Assembly (NCBI GenBank): GCA_009887135.1
Contig: QXYA01000095.1
Span: forward strand, 3,315-67,314
Length of the DNA stretch: 64,000 bases
Source of the DNA: Candidatus Poseidoniales archaeon
GTDB taxonomy: Archaea; Thermoplasmatota; Poseidoniia; Poseidoniales; Poseidoniaceae
Direction: 5' to 3'
Part shown: piece by piece, positions 34,277-45,800 of the stretch
Numbering within the stretch: position 1 is the stretch's first letter
Layout: each line of letters opens with the position of its first letter
The notes under the pieces: model-generated
What the model was told of the DNA's origin: nothing
Database searches by the model: none
What the model saw: only the letters and a program-made list of their open reading frames with translations
Program-made: the position numbers and the translations under genes

Positions 34277-36874
34277 TCACTGGAGTCGAGACCAGGAACC
34301 ATCGGAACCAACATCCCATTGTTGTAATTCAGTACTCGCATCAACATACCAACCTGTTTCTCCTTGATTGGTTCCAGGCGCCGCTTGCATAACTCCAATT
34401 TGAGTGGCCTTCACTGCGAGTTCATCCCTCAAAGCATCTTCAATAACAGGTGCTGAGTCAACAGAAACTTGTGGTGGAGGCGATTTAGACTCCTGCTCTA
34501 CAGGAGCGATGGATTCAGAGGAGACCGCGTCTTCTTCGCCATCTTCTTCATCATCATCCTCATACTCATCATCGTATTCATCCCATTCTTCTTCTTTGGA
34601 ATTACCTCGGCGAATGAGTACGATAAGAACTGCAAAAATCATCAGTAAGAAGATGAGACCAATGGTCATGGCGGTATTTGTTGAACCAAGAGCACCTCCT
34701 AATAGGACAGATTCAACATCGTAAAACTGTTGCGAGATAAGGCCCTGCCATGCAACGGTGCAAGAGCGATCTGTACCTGCTTCTTCGAGTTCGATTTCCC
34801 ATGTATCCGATTTCACGTGACTGGCTTTTCCGGATGAACATGTGATACTGGTTTTGTCTGGAACGACTTCAACTCGATTCCCTTGGCTGTCCTCAGCCCA
34901 AACCTTGAGCAAGGTGACTTCACCTTGACTCAACGATTCGTTACTCACTGAAGTGAGAACACGTACTGGATCTCCTGGTAGAATTGTTAATGGAAGAATG
35001 ACTGAAGCATTTCCTTGTTGAAGTTCAATATCATACGTCCCAGATATGACACCATCAAGTTGCCAATAGCCACGTCCTGTTGCAGAGGGTTCGATTGAAA
35101 CGAAACCAGACTCCACCAATTGAATCTCTTCAGCAGGAGCAACGTTTCCGTGTACATCAACGATTTCTACATAGAGGTCGCTAGAGACACCTGCTGTAAT
35201 TGTCATCACCTCACCAGCATCTGTAGCAAGCGTATTTTCTGAACCCGTGATTACATTGATACGGACTGCAGCAAATACTCCATCAGCGTTTGCTCGTATC
35301 TCATGTTCTCCCACTTCGGTGGGATACCATTTACCACCTGACATGAGTAAATCGAGTGTTGAATCAACGCCATCGATGGTCCAATTGACTGCAACAAATG
35401 GAATAATATTTCCATATGAATCTGTGAAATCTGGATCAAATTGCAAGAATGAATCTGCTGGAACCTCTGTTCCTGTTTCTGGCAAGATGATGAACGCCAA
35501 TCGACCCGGTTCAACCATCTCTTGGTATTCACTTTGGTGTAAAATACCAGTGTAATTATCGAAATATGTTGCTGAAAATCGAATGCTCTCAGTGAGTTTT
35601 GGAGTAAATGTGGCATAGGAGGAGAATATTTCAGATGAAGATTGGTCATTACTTGTTTTCGTAATATTACCATCAACTTGCCATATATTTCCAAAAGCAT
35701 CAGTCGCTTCATGGACCAAAGCGACTTGCAAACCTGCGTTTAATCGAGGTAAACTTGGAACAAGTTGTGTAAAAACTGCAGCGCCATGAACCACTGAGAC
35801 TGTCTTTGAGGCAACAATGTCGGAATCAATGACTTCCATTGTCAAGGAACCCTCTTTACCGGGAGTCCAATGGATTTCATCGCCTACTTGGGCTACAGCA
35901 CCATTACCAACGGTCCAATTTCCTATTGGAACTGGAACTGGAGAAGTATAGCCAGATGAATCGGTACGTACTGCGTCTAATCGATACACCTCTCCTGACT
36001 GGTAGGTCGTTTCCTCAGGTATAATTTGAATCGAAACAATAGCTGCATCAGCAGGAATGACTCTGATGGTTCCATTACCATAGACAGACCCTGCACGGAT
36101 GCTGAGATTCCAAACTCCTGGTGCAGAGGCAAAGAAGTAACCTTGGGTGGTAATACTTCCATTCTCGGCGGTCCAGACTTTCGTCCCCGCCAATGTATCA
36201 TTCATCTGTTGACCAAATGAATCAACCAGTGCAGGAGTGAGTTTGACGCCAAATCCGCTACGAATCACAAGATTCTCCTCAAAGATAAATTCGAAGGGGT
36301 CTCCCGCTATCGCTTCCATTGATACTTGTTGTTCCATTTGATCAAAACGGGCAACGACTTCATAGAGGCCCAGAGTTGGAGGCGTCCACAATGGCTGCCC
36401 TTGCCCAACATATTCTCCATCAACACTCCATACTACACCAAGTCCAGTTCGAGGATTGCCGTGTGAATCAAGGAGATTGGCTTGAAGTTGGAATGGCTGT
36501 TTAGACTTCGGAGAAGTGGTGGTATCGATCTCAATTGACTGACCCCAACCTGCCTCAACAGTCACCACAACAGTATCGTTGAAGCCTGCATGTTCAGCTC
36601 GAATGGTTACTTGACCTGCCGACCAAGGAAAGAAGAGACCACCATCTTCGACTGTACCGTTTGTAGAAGACCACATGATCTCGCCTTCGACAACGTTGTT
36701 TAAGGCGTCGTAGATTGTAGCATCTAATTGCAGGACACCATCAGAAGAAATCGATGTTGAAGGCGTTGTGATAACGACTTGGGCAGCAGGACCTGCTGCC
36801 GTTACTGGAAGGCTCGTCAACGGAACGAACATCAACAGAATGCACAAAAAGAATGCAGACTGTTTCGAACTCAT
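34277..36874 (-). CDS. Secreted Ig-like repeat surface protein with membrane anchor
   Basis: 865 residues. Signal peptide about 1-27. The extracellular part (about 28-728) consists of bacterial Ig-like (Big_2/invasin-like) modules with DSxGN turns (for example TDSYGNI, VDVHGNV, EDSQGNR), roughly one every 85-95 residues. A membrane helix lies at about 737-755, followed by an acidic and Pro/Gln-rich tail and a terminal tryptophan-rich motif (GWYVDASTELQQWDVGSDG). This matches the tail style of the next upstream gene product. The gene starts eight bases after the stop of the 3060-residue protein and ends 26 bases before the GH1 fusion start, so the three probably form one transcript. The role is presumably adhesion, scaffolding or holding enzymes on the surface. 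Confidence 0.8.
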   Translation of the reverse strand: MSSKQSAFFLCILLMFVPLTSLPVTAAGPAAQVVITTPSTSISSDGVLQLDATIYDALNNVVEGEIMWSSTNGTVEDGGLFFPWSAGQVTIRAEHAGFNDTVVVTVEAGWGQSIEIDTTTSPKSKQPFQLQANLLDSHGNPRTGLGVVWSVDGEYVGQGQPLWTPPTLGLYEVVARFDQMEQQVSMEAIAGDPFEFIFEENLVIRSGFGVKLTPALVDSFGQQMNDTLAGTKVWTAENGSITTQGYFFASAPGVWNLSIRAGSVYGNGTIRVIPADAAIVSIQIIPEETTYQSGEVYRLDAVRTDSSGYTSPVPVPIGNWTVGNGAVAQVGDEIHWTPGKEGSLTMEVIDSDIVASKTVSVVHGAAVFTQLVPSLPRLNAGLQVALVHEATDAFGNIWQVDGNITKTSNDQSSSEIFSSYATFTPKLTESIRFSATYFDNYTGILHQSEYQEMVEPGRLAFIILPETGTEVPADSFLQFDPDFTDSYGNIIPFVAVNWTIDGVDSTLDLLMSGGKWYPTEVGEHEIRANADGVFAAVRINVITGSENTLATDAGEVMTITAGVSSDLYVEIVDVHGNVAPAEEIQLVESGFVSIEPSATGRGYWQLDGVISGTYDIELQQGNASVILPLTILPGDPVRVLTSVSNESLSQGEVTLLKVWAEDSQGNRVEVVPDKTSITCSSGKASHVKSDTWEIELEEAGTDRSCTVAWQGLISQQFYDVESVLLGGALGSTNTAMTIGLIFLLMIFAVLIVLIRRGNSKEEEWDEYDDEYEDDDEEDGEEDAVSSESIAPVEQESKSPPPQVSVDSAPVIEDALRDELAVKATQIGVMQAAPGTNQGETGWYVDASTELQQWDVGSDGSWSRLQ

Positions 36875-36882
36875 TCAATCAC

Positions 36883-39800
36883 CTAATCTTCCCAGACAGC
36901 CCAATCGGTTTGACCCGGTTCTCTGTAGTACCATGTCTCATCTTCATTTTGAGCCCATTCAGTTCCATCGTCATCGACCCGATGTTCGACCATCCAACTC
37001 GTATCCTCTTTTTCTTCGGCTTCGGGTGGAGGGTTGGATGGACCAGTTCCAGGTGCAGGACCACTCGGACCAGTTCCAGGCGCAGGACCACTCGGACCAC
37101 TCGGGCCAGTTCCAGGCGCAGGACCACTTGGGCCTCGAGTTGCTGGGGCTGAATCCTCATCGTCTTCGTCATAGTCATCATCCCAGTCATCATCACCTCT
37201 TCCTGAACGGAGAGCCATGACGAGGAGAACAAGTAAAACAACAGCGATTAAGCCAATCAGAACGGCTCCGACGTAATACAAGGCTCCACCTGCTGCGAAG
37301 AATCCACCAAAGGTTCCAGTTACTTCAATCTCCAGAGATTCACTAACTTGACCCGCTGTAACAGTAATTGTTTGACCTCCACTATCGAGCGTTGTTACTC
37401 GCCATTGACCTGGTCCAAGTTCCTTGACAGTTCCTCGGCCAGTTGAATCAACACGCGCACTGCTTGGAACAGGAATCGGATTGTAGAACATATCCTTTGC
37501 TTCAACAGTGACATCAATCGATGCTTGTTGATCCACAGTTGTTGCAGACAAAACAACTTCTAGATACGCAACCACCATTTGAGGCTGTATTGAAAGTTCG
37601 AACGTGTTGGTTGCCCCTGGTGTGGAGTAGATCATAACATGCTCACCAGCAACGGATGCCTGATAGGTATAGGCTCCAATATTGGCACGTGGAACGATTC
37701 GAGATGATGTGGTTCCATCTTCAGTCCATTCAACGTCTTGCGGGAATGTATTACCATCGCTATCCGTACCAGTGATGACAATGTCAATTGATTCACCTGC
37801 ATCTTCACTCAACGTATCGAGCGTGTGTTCAAGCGAGACTGCAATACCATGGTAAACTGAAATGTCAACTTGTTTCGAGTAATTGAACCCATCTGCATTA
37901 ACAACGAATGCAGTTACTCTGTAGGATCCTACTGAGGTTGCTTCCCAATGATAAGCATCGGATTCGAACGTTGAAGTCATGTCAATTACAGAACCTGAAA
38001 CCAAATCTTCGAACAACCAAGTGAGTCTCGAAGCATCTAAAGGATTCAAATCTCCATCGCTAAGACTTACAGAGAAGTCGAGGTATTGATCTGCACTGAT
38101 ATTGTATGCAGTTGATGAATCTCCCGTGGAAGCGATTGAACTCATGGTAAATATCTGTAACATACCTTCGGATACAGTAGCTGAAACAGATTCACTAAAG
38201 ACAACGCCTCCAAATGTATATTCTGCATTGATCATGTACGGGATTTCTGAAGCCAACTGTGGCATGAATTCGGTTTCATCAGAGAGTGTATAGAGAAGCA
38301 CGGACTGATCGGTCCAACTTGGATGAGACATGGTCCAATTTACGTCAATTGTCCATCGGTTTCCTTTCGCATCAGTAGCCTTTGCCTTCACTTGCAATGT
38401 CTCATCTGCAGTCAAACTGTAGGATTGATCATTTGCATCAGCCGAATCTACAATCAGTGCCATACCAGTCATTGCACCCTTGGTGACGTTGACTGTAATT
38501 GATGATGAAATTGTTTCGTACTGTGCTGTTATCACACGGCCACCAAGCCCGGTTGGAATCCATTGCACTGGATGATTGAATGTGACATTCACTGCACCAT
38601 CGCTCACAAACGTCCAGTTTGCTAACGGCAAGGAAACTGGTAATCTGTTTCCTTGAATATCGATTCTTGTTGTGTTCATGAAGATGACTTCATCGGCTGT
38701 CAAGTCCCATGCCGAAGGAACAATTTCTAGTGAATCCATTGCTCCATGCCCGGTGGTAATCGTGATTGAATCCGACAAGCCAATTCCAGAAGTCAAAGAG
38801 AATTGCCATGTACCAACTTGGTCAGCGAAATACATGCTGGTCGCTTCACTGTAGAGTCCATCGGTGACTGAATAGGTCAATGCACCTGCTTCAGACAATG
38901 GTATGATGTTTCCGAATTGGTCATACAGAGTTGTAGTGATTTCACATTCTGTTCCTGCAGGAGTGACGCCTTCACATCCAACCAAGACGATCTCGGAAGG
39001 TGCACCAAGTTCAACTTGAACATTGACAATCACGGTGATTGTCGTCCATGTAACTGATACTGTTTGGCCTCCAGTGGAGTAGGGCTGGAATACATCACCA
39101 AATGTACCAATCATTGAACCATTACTTGGGGTAAAGGAGATGCTTTCACCTGAGACAATATTGCCAAATTGATCGACAACATCTGCTGTTAATTGGAGCG
39201 TATCATCCGCAGTAATGGTCGCAGTAAGAGGAGTTACAATCAGATTAACCGGTGCTCCCGGGGTAACTGTCACTGTTTCATCAGCACAAATGACACCAAA
39301 GCAAGCGGTGATTGTGTGAACTCCTGTTGTTGAAGGAGTGTAAACACCAGTTGAAGCATCAATTTGACCACTTGAAGCAGACCAAACAATTGGGACTGTT
39401 GCAACCAGAGAATTGTAATCAAACGTTGAAGCACTGAATGTTACAGATGTATCAGCATCTGTGGTTGTTGCAGTTGGTGAGATGGTTACTGAATCAATGT
39501 CAGTATAGTTCATTTGCATCAGTGGTCTTAGATTGCTGGTTGAATCACTGTTATCAGCAAATTCGACTGTCATCCATCCTTGGTTAACGGTTGCGATAAT
39601 GACCCATCCATGTGTGCCATCAATGAAGAGAGAACGATGTCCGAGGCTCATTTGTACCCATTGATTGGTCGCTTGAGAATTACTCACAAAGAAGGTATCG
39701 AGTGGTGTAGAATCATAATCCACACCAGGTTGAAGACCAGGAGCACCCCAAGTTGCAGCGCCGGTTCCGTTCCATGTTACGGAGGTTTCACCCCAACCAG

Positions 39801-42800
39801 TTGTCAGGACTTTGTGAACAGAGAGTGTCATTCCAGTTGCGCCTGCACCAAAGTCAAGATCGGTAAGGTACAAACTCAAATCAACAGAATGAACGTTCAT
39901 GTTTGGATTGAATGGTATTTGACCGAAATCAGTGGAGACGAGCATTCGATACTCATCTTGACCTGAATCGATACCAATCATGCTGGAATCGCCATCCAAG
40001 TTAGCGTCTGCTGTTCCGCTGTAGACTGAAGCATCTTCCACATTGGTGTGAGCCATCTCTTGAATTTCGTTTCCAGTTTGGAATTCATACGTCCATGTAT
40101 GATCGAAGTTATCTTGTGTTGCTGGGTCACCAATACCGACAATCCATCGTGATGAAGATGGACCTGGAATTGAACCATTGACTGCCTGAACCCACCACTC
40201 AAAGGTTGACCCTGGGGAGAGAGAACTACTGAAAACAAAGTTTGTTCCTGTGATTTGACTTGAAATTCCAGATTTGAAATTGTATTGTCCAGAGGAATCG
40301 CGAATAGTAACGATGTATCCTGTCGCTCCAGTAACGGGATTCCAAGAAAGTGTTGGCTTGTCCAATGGTTCAAGCAGAGTTGTTGTTGTATTGTACAGTA
40401 CAGTTCCATCTACAGGTGAGATAAGGACGGGTTGTGCCGGTGGGATAACACCTGCAATGTTATCGACATAATCGACGCGAAGGACAGGACGCAAGGCTAT
40501 CGAGGAAGATTCACCCGAATGGAATGAATGTAAACTACTCGCTGTTCCAACAGCTGATAGCTTGATGGTCATTGAAAGATTTCCATTGGCAATGTTTGAT
40601 TGAGCCAGTGAGGTAATATCCCATTCCAACCAACCATTTGGTGGCGTTACTGAAAGAGTAGAACGAGTTACCTCGGTCGTACTGCATGTAGGAGATTGCA
40701 GCGCTGTGACAAACCCTTCATTGAACGTTGAACAAGCGTGAGCACTCACAGTTATTGGGGAGACCCCTGTTACTTGTGTTCGATACATACGCAGCATTAC
40801 AGAGGTTGGCGTAATTGCACTAGGCCAAGGCATCTGAGACAAATCATATTCGATGTACACTTCATGATCACCTGAGGTACCAGAACCAAGTAATAACGAA
40901 GCACTTGAGCCGTAGTTGGAATTAAATGATGACGATGAAGTATAGGTGTCAGGAGCAGCAGGGAGTAAACCCGTGCTTGTAAAAATGGACCCACTTGAGA
41001 GGTTTACAGTATGGTTTCCTAAACCGTCATCGTACCCTTGTGCATCAGGAATACGGTATTTGTTAACTTGAGAATATTCTCCAATTCTGTAGTAATCTTC
41101 GATTAGTTGGTATGACAGAACGCGCCAATATTGCCATTCGTCTCCAGATGTAGCATTTGTATTCGCAAGGGTGGTAGTCGATGGATCCCAAGTGAGGTTG
41201 GACTCAGAGAGAGAAGTGGTATCAGTCGACAAAATACAAGCAAGATCGTAAATCATTCGAGCATCAGATGCAGAACAAATCTGGTATCCTGTTTCGTTGG
41301 AAGACGGAGGAGTCCATGAATGGTTTACATGATCGACTCCAGCTGGACGGGGAGCGGACATATTCCATAGGGTCGAACTGTCAACAGGGAGGAGATTTGA
41401 TGGACTTGAAGCAACGTATGGATTTGATGCTCGATACGTCAAGTTCAGACTTGGACGCAAACTTGTAGAGGCTTCATCACTCGAGAAGAAATCCATTCTA
41501 CCATCGACACTGCTGAAATTCTCTTCAGGTTGAACAAGAATGTGAATTGTGTTCACTCCCTGAGCAAGAGCTTGTTGAATGACTTCCGTGATATTTCCAA
41601 AGATCATTGAATCTTCTGAGTCAACAAGACCAGCCCCGTTCATTGGAACAGAAGTATCGGTTGAATGATAAGCACCAGGTGCATTCCAAGTCGTTGAGCT
41701 TGTCGCATTATTCCAATTTGCATCTGCATCGAATGACGTGAGAACCTTCGATTGGCTAATCCATACTTCTCCATTCGAACCTGATTCTGTGGCAAGGTAG
41801 AGTTCTGCAGACATCACTTCAAAGGAATTCCCAAGCGGTAATTTCGAGATATCTATTGAGAAGAGAACCGAAGAACGAGCTGATGTACTGGTTGTGAAGG
41901 AGGAACGGCCGATACTGAGAACGCTATCACCTGAAAGATCTTGATTTGGAGAACCCGAATCGAGTCCAATGTCTTGGATGAAACCAGATGGCTCGTTGAG
42001 AGATGGCAAGAAGCCTCCTTCTGAAATGTTGAGGTATCCCCATGTACTGTTAATCTCTTGACCAATGTCATGAGGTATATGGAATACTGAACTGGTAGAA
42101 CGTGGACCGAGCATGCTGTTGTTCACGGGTTGAACGAACCAGCGAACACTTTGATTTGTGCTAAGATCGGTCGAAGGTTGGAAGGTTAGACTTTGCAAAT
42201 CGAACATTGAAGAATCAACACGTGAATCGTATGTTGTGAATCCTTCCATGATGTCAGAAGCATCATTTTGGAGGAAGACTTTCCAATCATCGATATTCGC
42301 AGAATTGGAGTGTGTCCAACTCAACACTGGACGTGTGTCAGGTTCTGGAACGTGTGTTGACAGATTCCATGACATGTCCCCATCAGCAGGTAAGGTGTTT
42401 GCACCAGCCACTGTTGGAATTGTTGAAGTTCCTTCAGTCCATGTGAGATTAAGCCATGGACGTTGTGTCAAGAGTCCTTCTGTGCTTGCAAATGTAATCA
42501 GAGAGTCAGATGAGTCACTCGTCATTAGAGCAACTGAGAGGTAGGAATCACCGTTTGCAAGTGCTGCTTGCACAAGTTCTGTAACATCCCAATCCATCCA
42601 ATCTGCACTTGCAGAAGTACTCAAATCACTGAGTTGACCAACATCGTTTCCGATGGAACGGCCGCCATCTAATGTCCATGAATTCGTACCATCATAGGTT
42701 GAATTGTTGAGGTCAGTCGTCCAAGTTTGCAATACTGGTCGAACTGCAATTTCTGTATTCGTATCAGAACCTACAAGAGCCCACAGATTCAATTCTGCGT

Positions 42801-45800
42801 TTGTCACACGAGCATTCGAAGGTGAAGGAATCTGATCGAGAGGGATCTTCAGGAGTGCTGTCGATTGGTACCCACTGCCGAGTTCCCCAACCTTCATCGA
42901 GGTGGATGTGGAGTGGTTTTGTTGCCCTTCTATGCCTCCTTCGGCCAACCAAGTGTCAATGAAATGCGGCAGTCCCAAATCAGGCATAGCTTCCGCATGG
43001 CGAATCTCAACTGCTGCGCTGGTTGAGGACAGATTCCATGTTGTTAATGATGGAATGTTGAAGTGGAACGTTTGCGACCAATTTCCAAGTTGATTTGTTG
43101 TCGAGATTGTACGTACACGCCAGTACCAAGTTTCACCAACTGTCAAATCGTTTTGTGGAGTAAAGGTTTTCCCATTTACATCGAAACCTGCGTTTGACCA
43201 TGAAGTCTCAATGCTCATGTCACTGCTGTCAAAGGCGTCGGTTGTATCGACCTGAACGGCATAACCACCAACGCTGATTGCACTGGAATGTGTCCAATTA
43301 AGCATAGGTCGAAGAACTGGCTCAGGATTAATTCCAGGCTGAATGCTCCATGAACCATTCAATGGATTTACTGGAACCGGCTCAACCGGTATGGCGTTTG
43401 AACCTGGAACATATACGAAACTGAGCTCAGGACGTTTTGCATCTACTGCGCTTCCAGTATGGAAAAGAGCATCTCTAATTTGACCTGATCCAGCACCAAT
43501 AATGCCGAGAATAAAGTCTGCAGAATGATTGTCTCGCATAGCATTTTGCATTGCGAGTGTAACATTCCAAGTCACAGACGAACTCGAAGTGAAGCCACTG
43601 CCGATACTTACTGAATCAAGCAATGATGAACGTTCAGATCCCTTTGCGCCAACGGTGCCCCACGTGTTTGACCCATCATAAGTCGCCCAAGTAGCGCCGT
43701 CTTCAGTCCAGTTATGCTGGGTGCTTTCCCAAGCCCCAACGACTGGTGAACCGAATGGGAAATCACTGAGGTACACTTCTAAATTTGCGGATTCAACTGC
43801 ATAACCATTTGGAAGGAATGTGCTCGAAAGGTCACATCCAAACAAAATTGTTGTTTCTGATGGTATCGTGTTGTAAGAAACTTGGAGTTCAGTTTCTTGA
43901 CCGTAGTTCGAACTTGGCATACCTGAGTCAATGTAGGAATCCGCACAAGCTGGATGGAGTCCATCCGAACTTGCATTGCCTTGCTTGAGCCTAAACTCAT
44001 AGCGGTCCCCACCAAGCCATGTTGAATCCATGTTACTGATCAGGAATGTCGAATACGTCCAATCACCATGACGTCCATCGGAATCGATGTGGAGCATCCT
44101 CCAATTGTACATGTGTCCGGCTTCAAGGCTATTGGCACCAGTGAATGAAAAGTCTCCGTCACTTGGTAAGAAATCGGAATCAACACGAGTGTCGACATAA
44201 GCGATACGATCATGGTATTGACCGTCTGTTGACAATTCAAAAATCATATCATATGAACCGGATGTGCTAGCAGACCACGTCAAAGTAGGAGTCGTATTTC
44301 CAGTGAAGTTGTGTCCTGATTGATTCCAAAGGGTTTCTCCATCGTAAGGAGAAGTGAGAGAAGGTGCAACGGTTACTGGTGTACCCCATTCATATGTGAT
44401 GTAGAGATATGGTTTGTCAGATTCAGAAGTTGCATCGGAGGAATAGAAGGTTACAGAATCAATTCCAGCATTTGCAGAATAAGCACCATTTTCTGAGCGC
44501 GTTGTCATTGCCAAATCGATTACACCCGTGTTTCCATTATCCAAGTGTTGTTGTAATGTAGGGGTCAAGTCAAACGAAAAGTCATCACTGATCTGTGAAC
44601 CAAAAATGCCCGTATCTGTCGCATGACTAATCAATCCTCGGCCTCCGCTTCTCCACAATTGACTGGTTTTCTTTCGCAGCCATGTAAGTTCATCTTCATT
44701 CCATGCATCATCATTGTCCATTTCATGTAATGCCAGCGTTGCTGAACCGCTTGAAGTGGATCGGGTAAGATTCAATGAAGCCTCAAGAATTGTTGCATTT
44801 GAATGCATTCCTAACGCATCGAATGCCAATCTGAAATGAGGAATGGTCTCTTTGTTTGAAGATAATGTAGCATCCAATGTAGTGGAGGACCCATAATTGG
44901 TATTCTTGTTATTCTCATCTGCGACCGCATCTTCGATGAAATTCAGGTCTGTTGATAGATCATTAATGTCGACTGCAATTGTAGCTGTCCCATCTCCGTT
45001 ATCGATGATGTCGTGTTCAGGGAGGAAGAAGGAACCTGTTTCCCATGAACCGAGAATTCCTGTTGTATCCATTGAACGCATTCGATAATGCATGTAGGTT
45101 CCGTTCTCAAAAGCAGCAGAGGAAGGGATGGCAAGAGAACCTGTAGTTCCTGCCAAGGTGAATAAGCTCGTGTGAATATCTGAATTATAAAGCCAGGCGT
45201 AATCGTCTTCCGTGCTCTTGAAACTGGAATCGAGTGAAACTTGAACTTCAGCGAGAATACCGGAAAACGCATTCCACGTCATCGACGGGTTCAAATCTGC
45301 TGAAAGGATGAAATCTCCAGTCATTAATGGCGCACCATCAGAAACGAAATCGGGAGTGATTTGGCCCCCAGTACCAGCAGTTGAGGCTGAAGAGTCAACG
45401 ATCATTGCTGGCCTGTTAGCGACATTGAGGGTTTCATTGAGTTCACAATCATATTGTGCTTCATGAGCAGAAATTACCAGGTCGAGAGAACTCTGGCTCG
45501 AAGCTACTGCAGCCTGAGTCAAAGCAGTGACATTGAGTTCGACTGTAGAGGAACCACCGCCAATATTGAGTGGGGCTGTAAGATGGAATGGTTCCCATCC
45601 ATCACGATCGGCTGTGCCATCCACACCAGGTTGAGCCCATGCAAGAACTCCATTTCTCGAATTCCAAGTTGCACTCTCGTTCCATGATGCGCTTGTTGCC
45701 GCGGGATAAACAGCCAAACCATTCGAAGCATCACTACTGCTGCACACGAGGTCAACTCGTGAGGAATGAATCGTATCTGTCGATGCATAATTCAAAGGGA

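Noticed and set aside
34404..34724. Plus-strand serine-rich frame
   Set aside because: It is the antisense of the acidic cytoplasmic linker of the 865-residue surface protein.
37040..37134. Tandem repeat as a CRISPR array
   Set aside because: The units are direct, in frame, without unique spacers, and encode a Gly/Pro tail.
36853..37220. Plus-strand open frames opposite the giant protein's tail
   Set aside because: They are antisense shadows of the Gly/Pro repeat and acidic tail, with repetitive composition.
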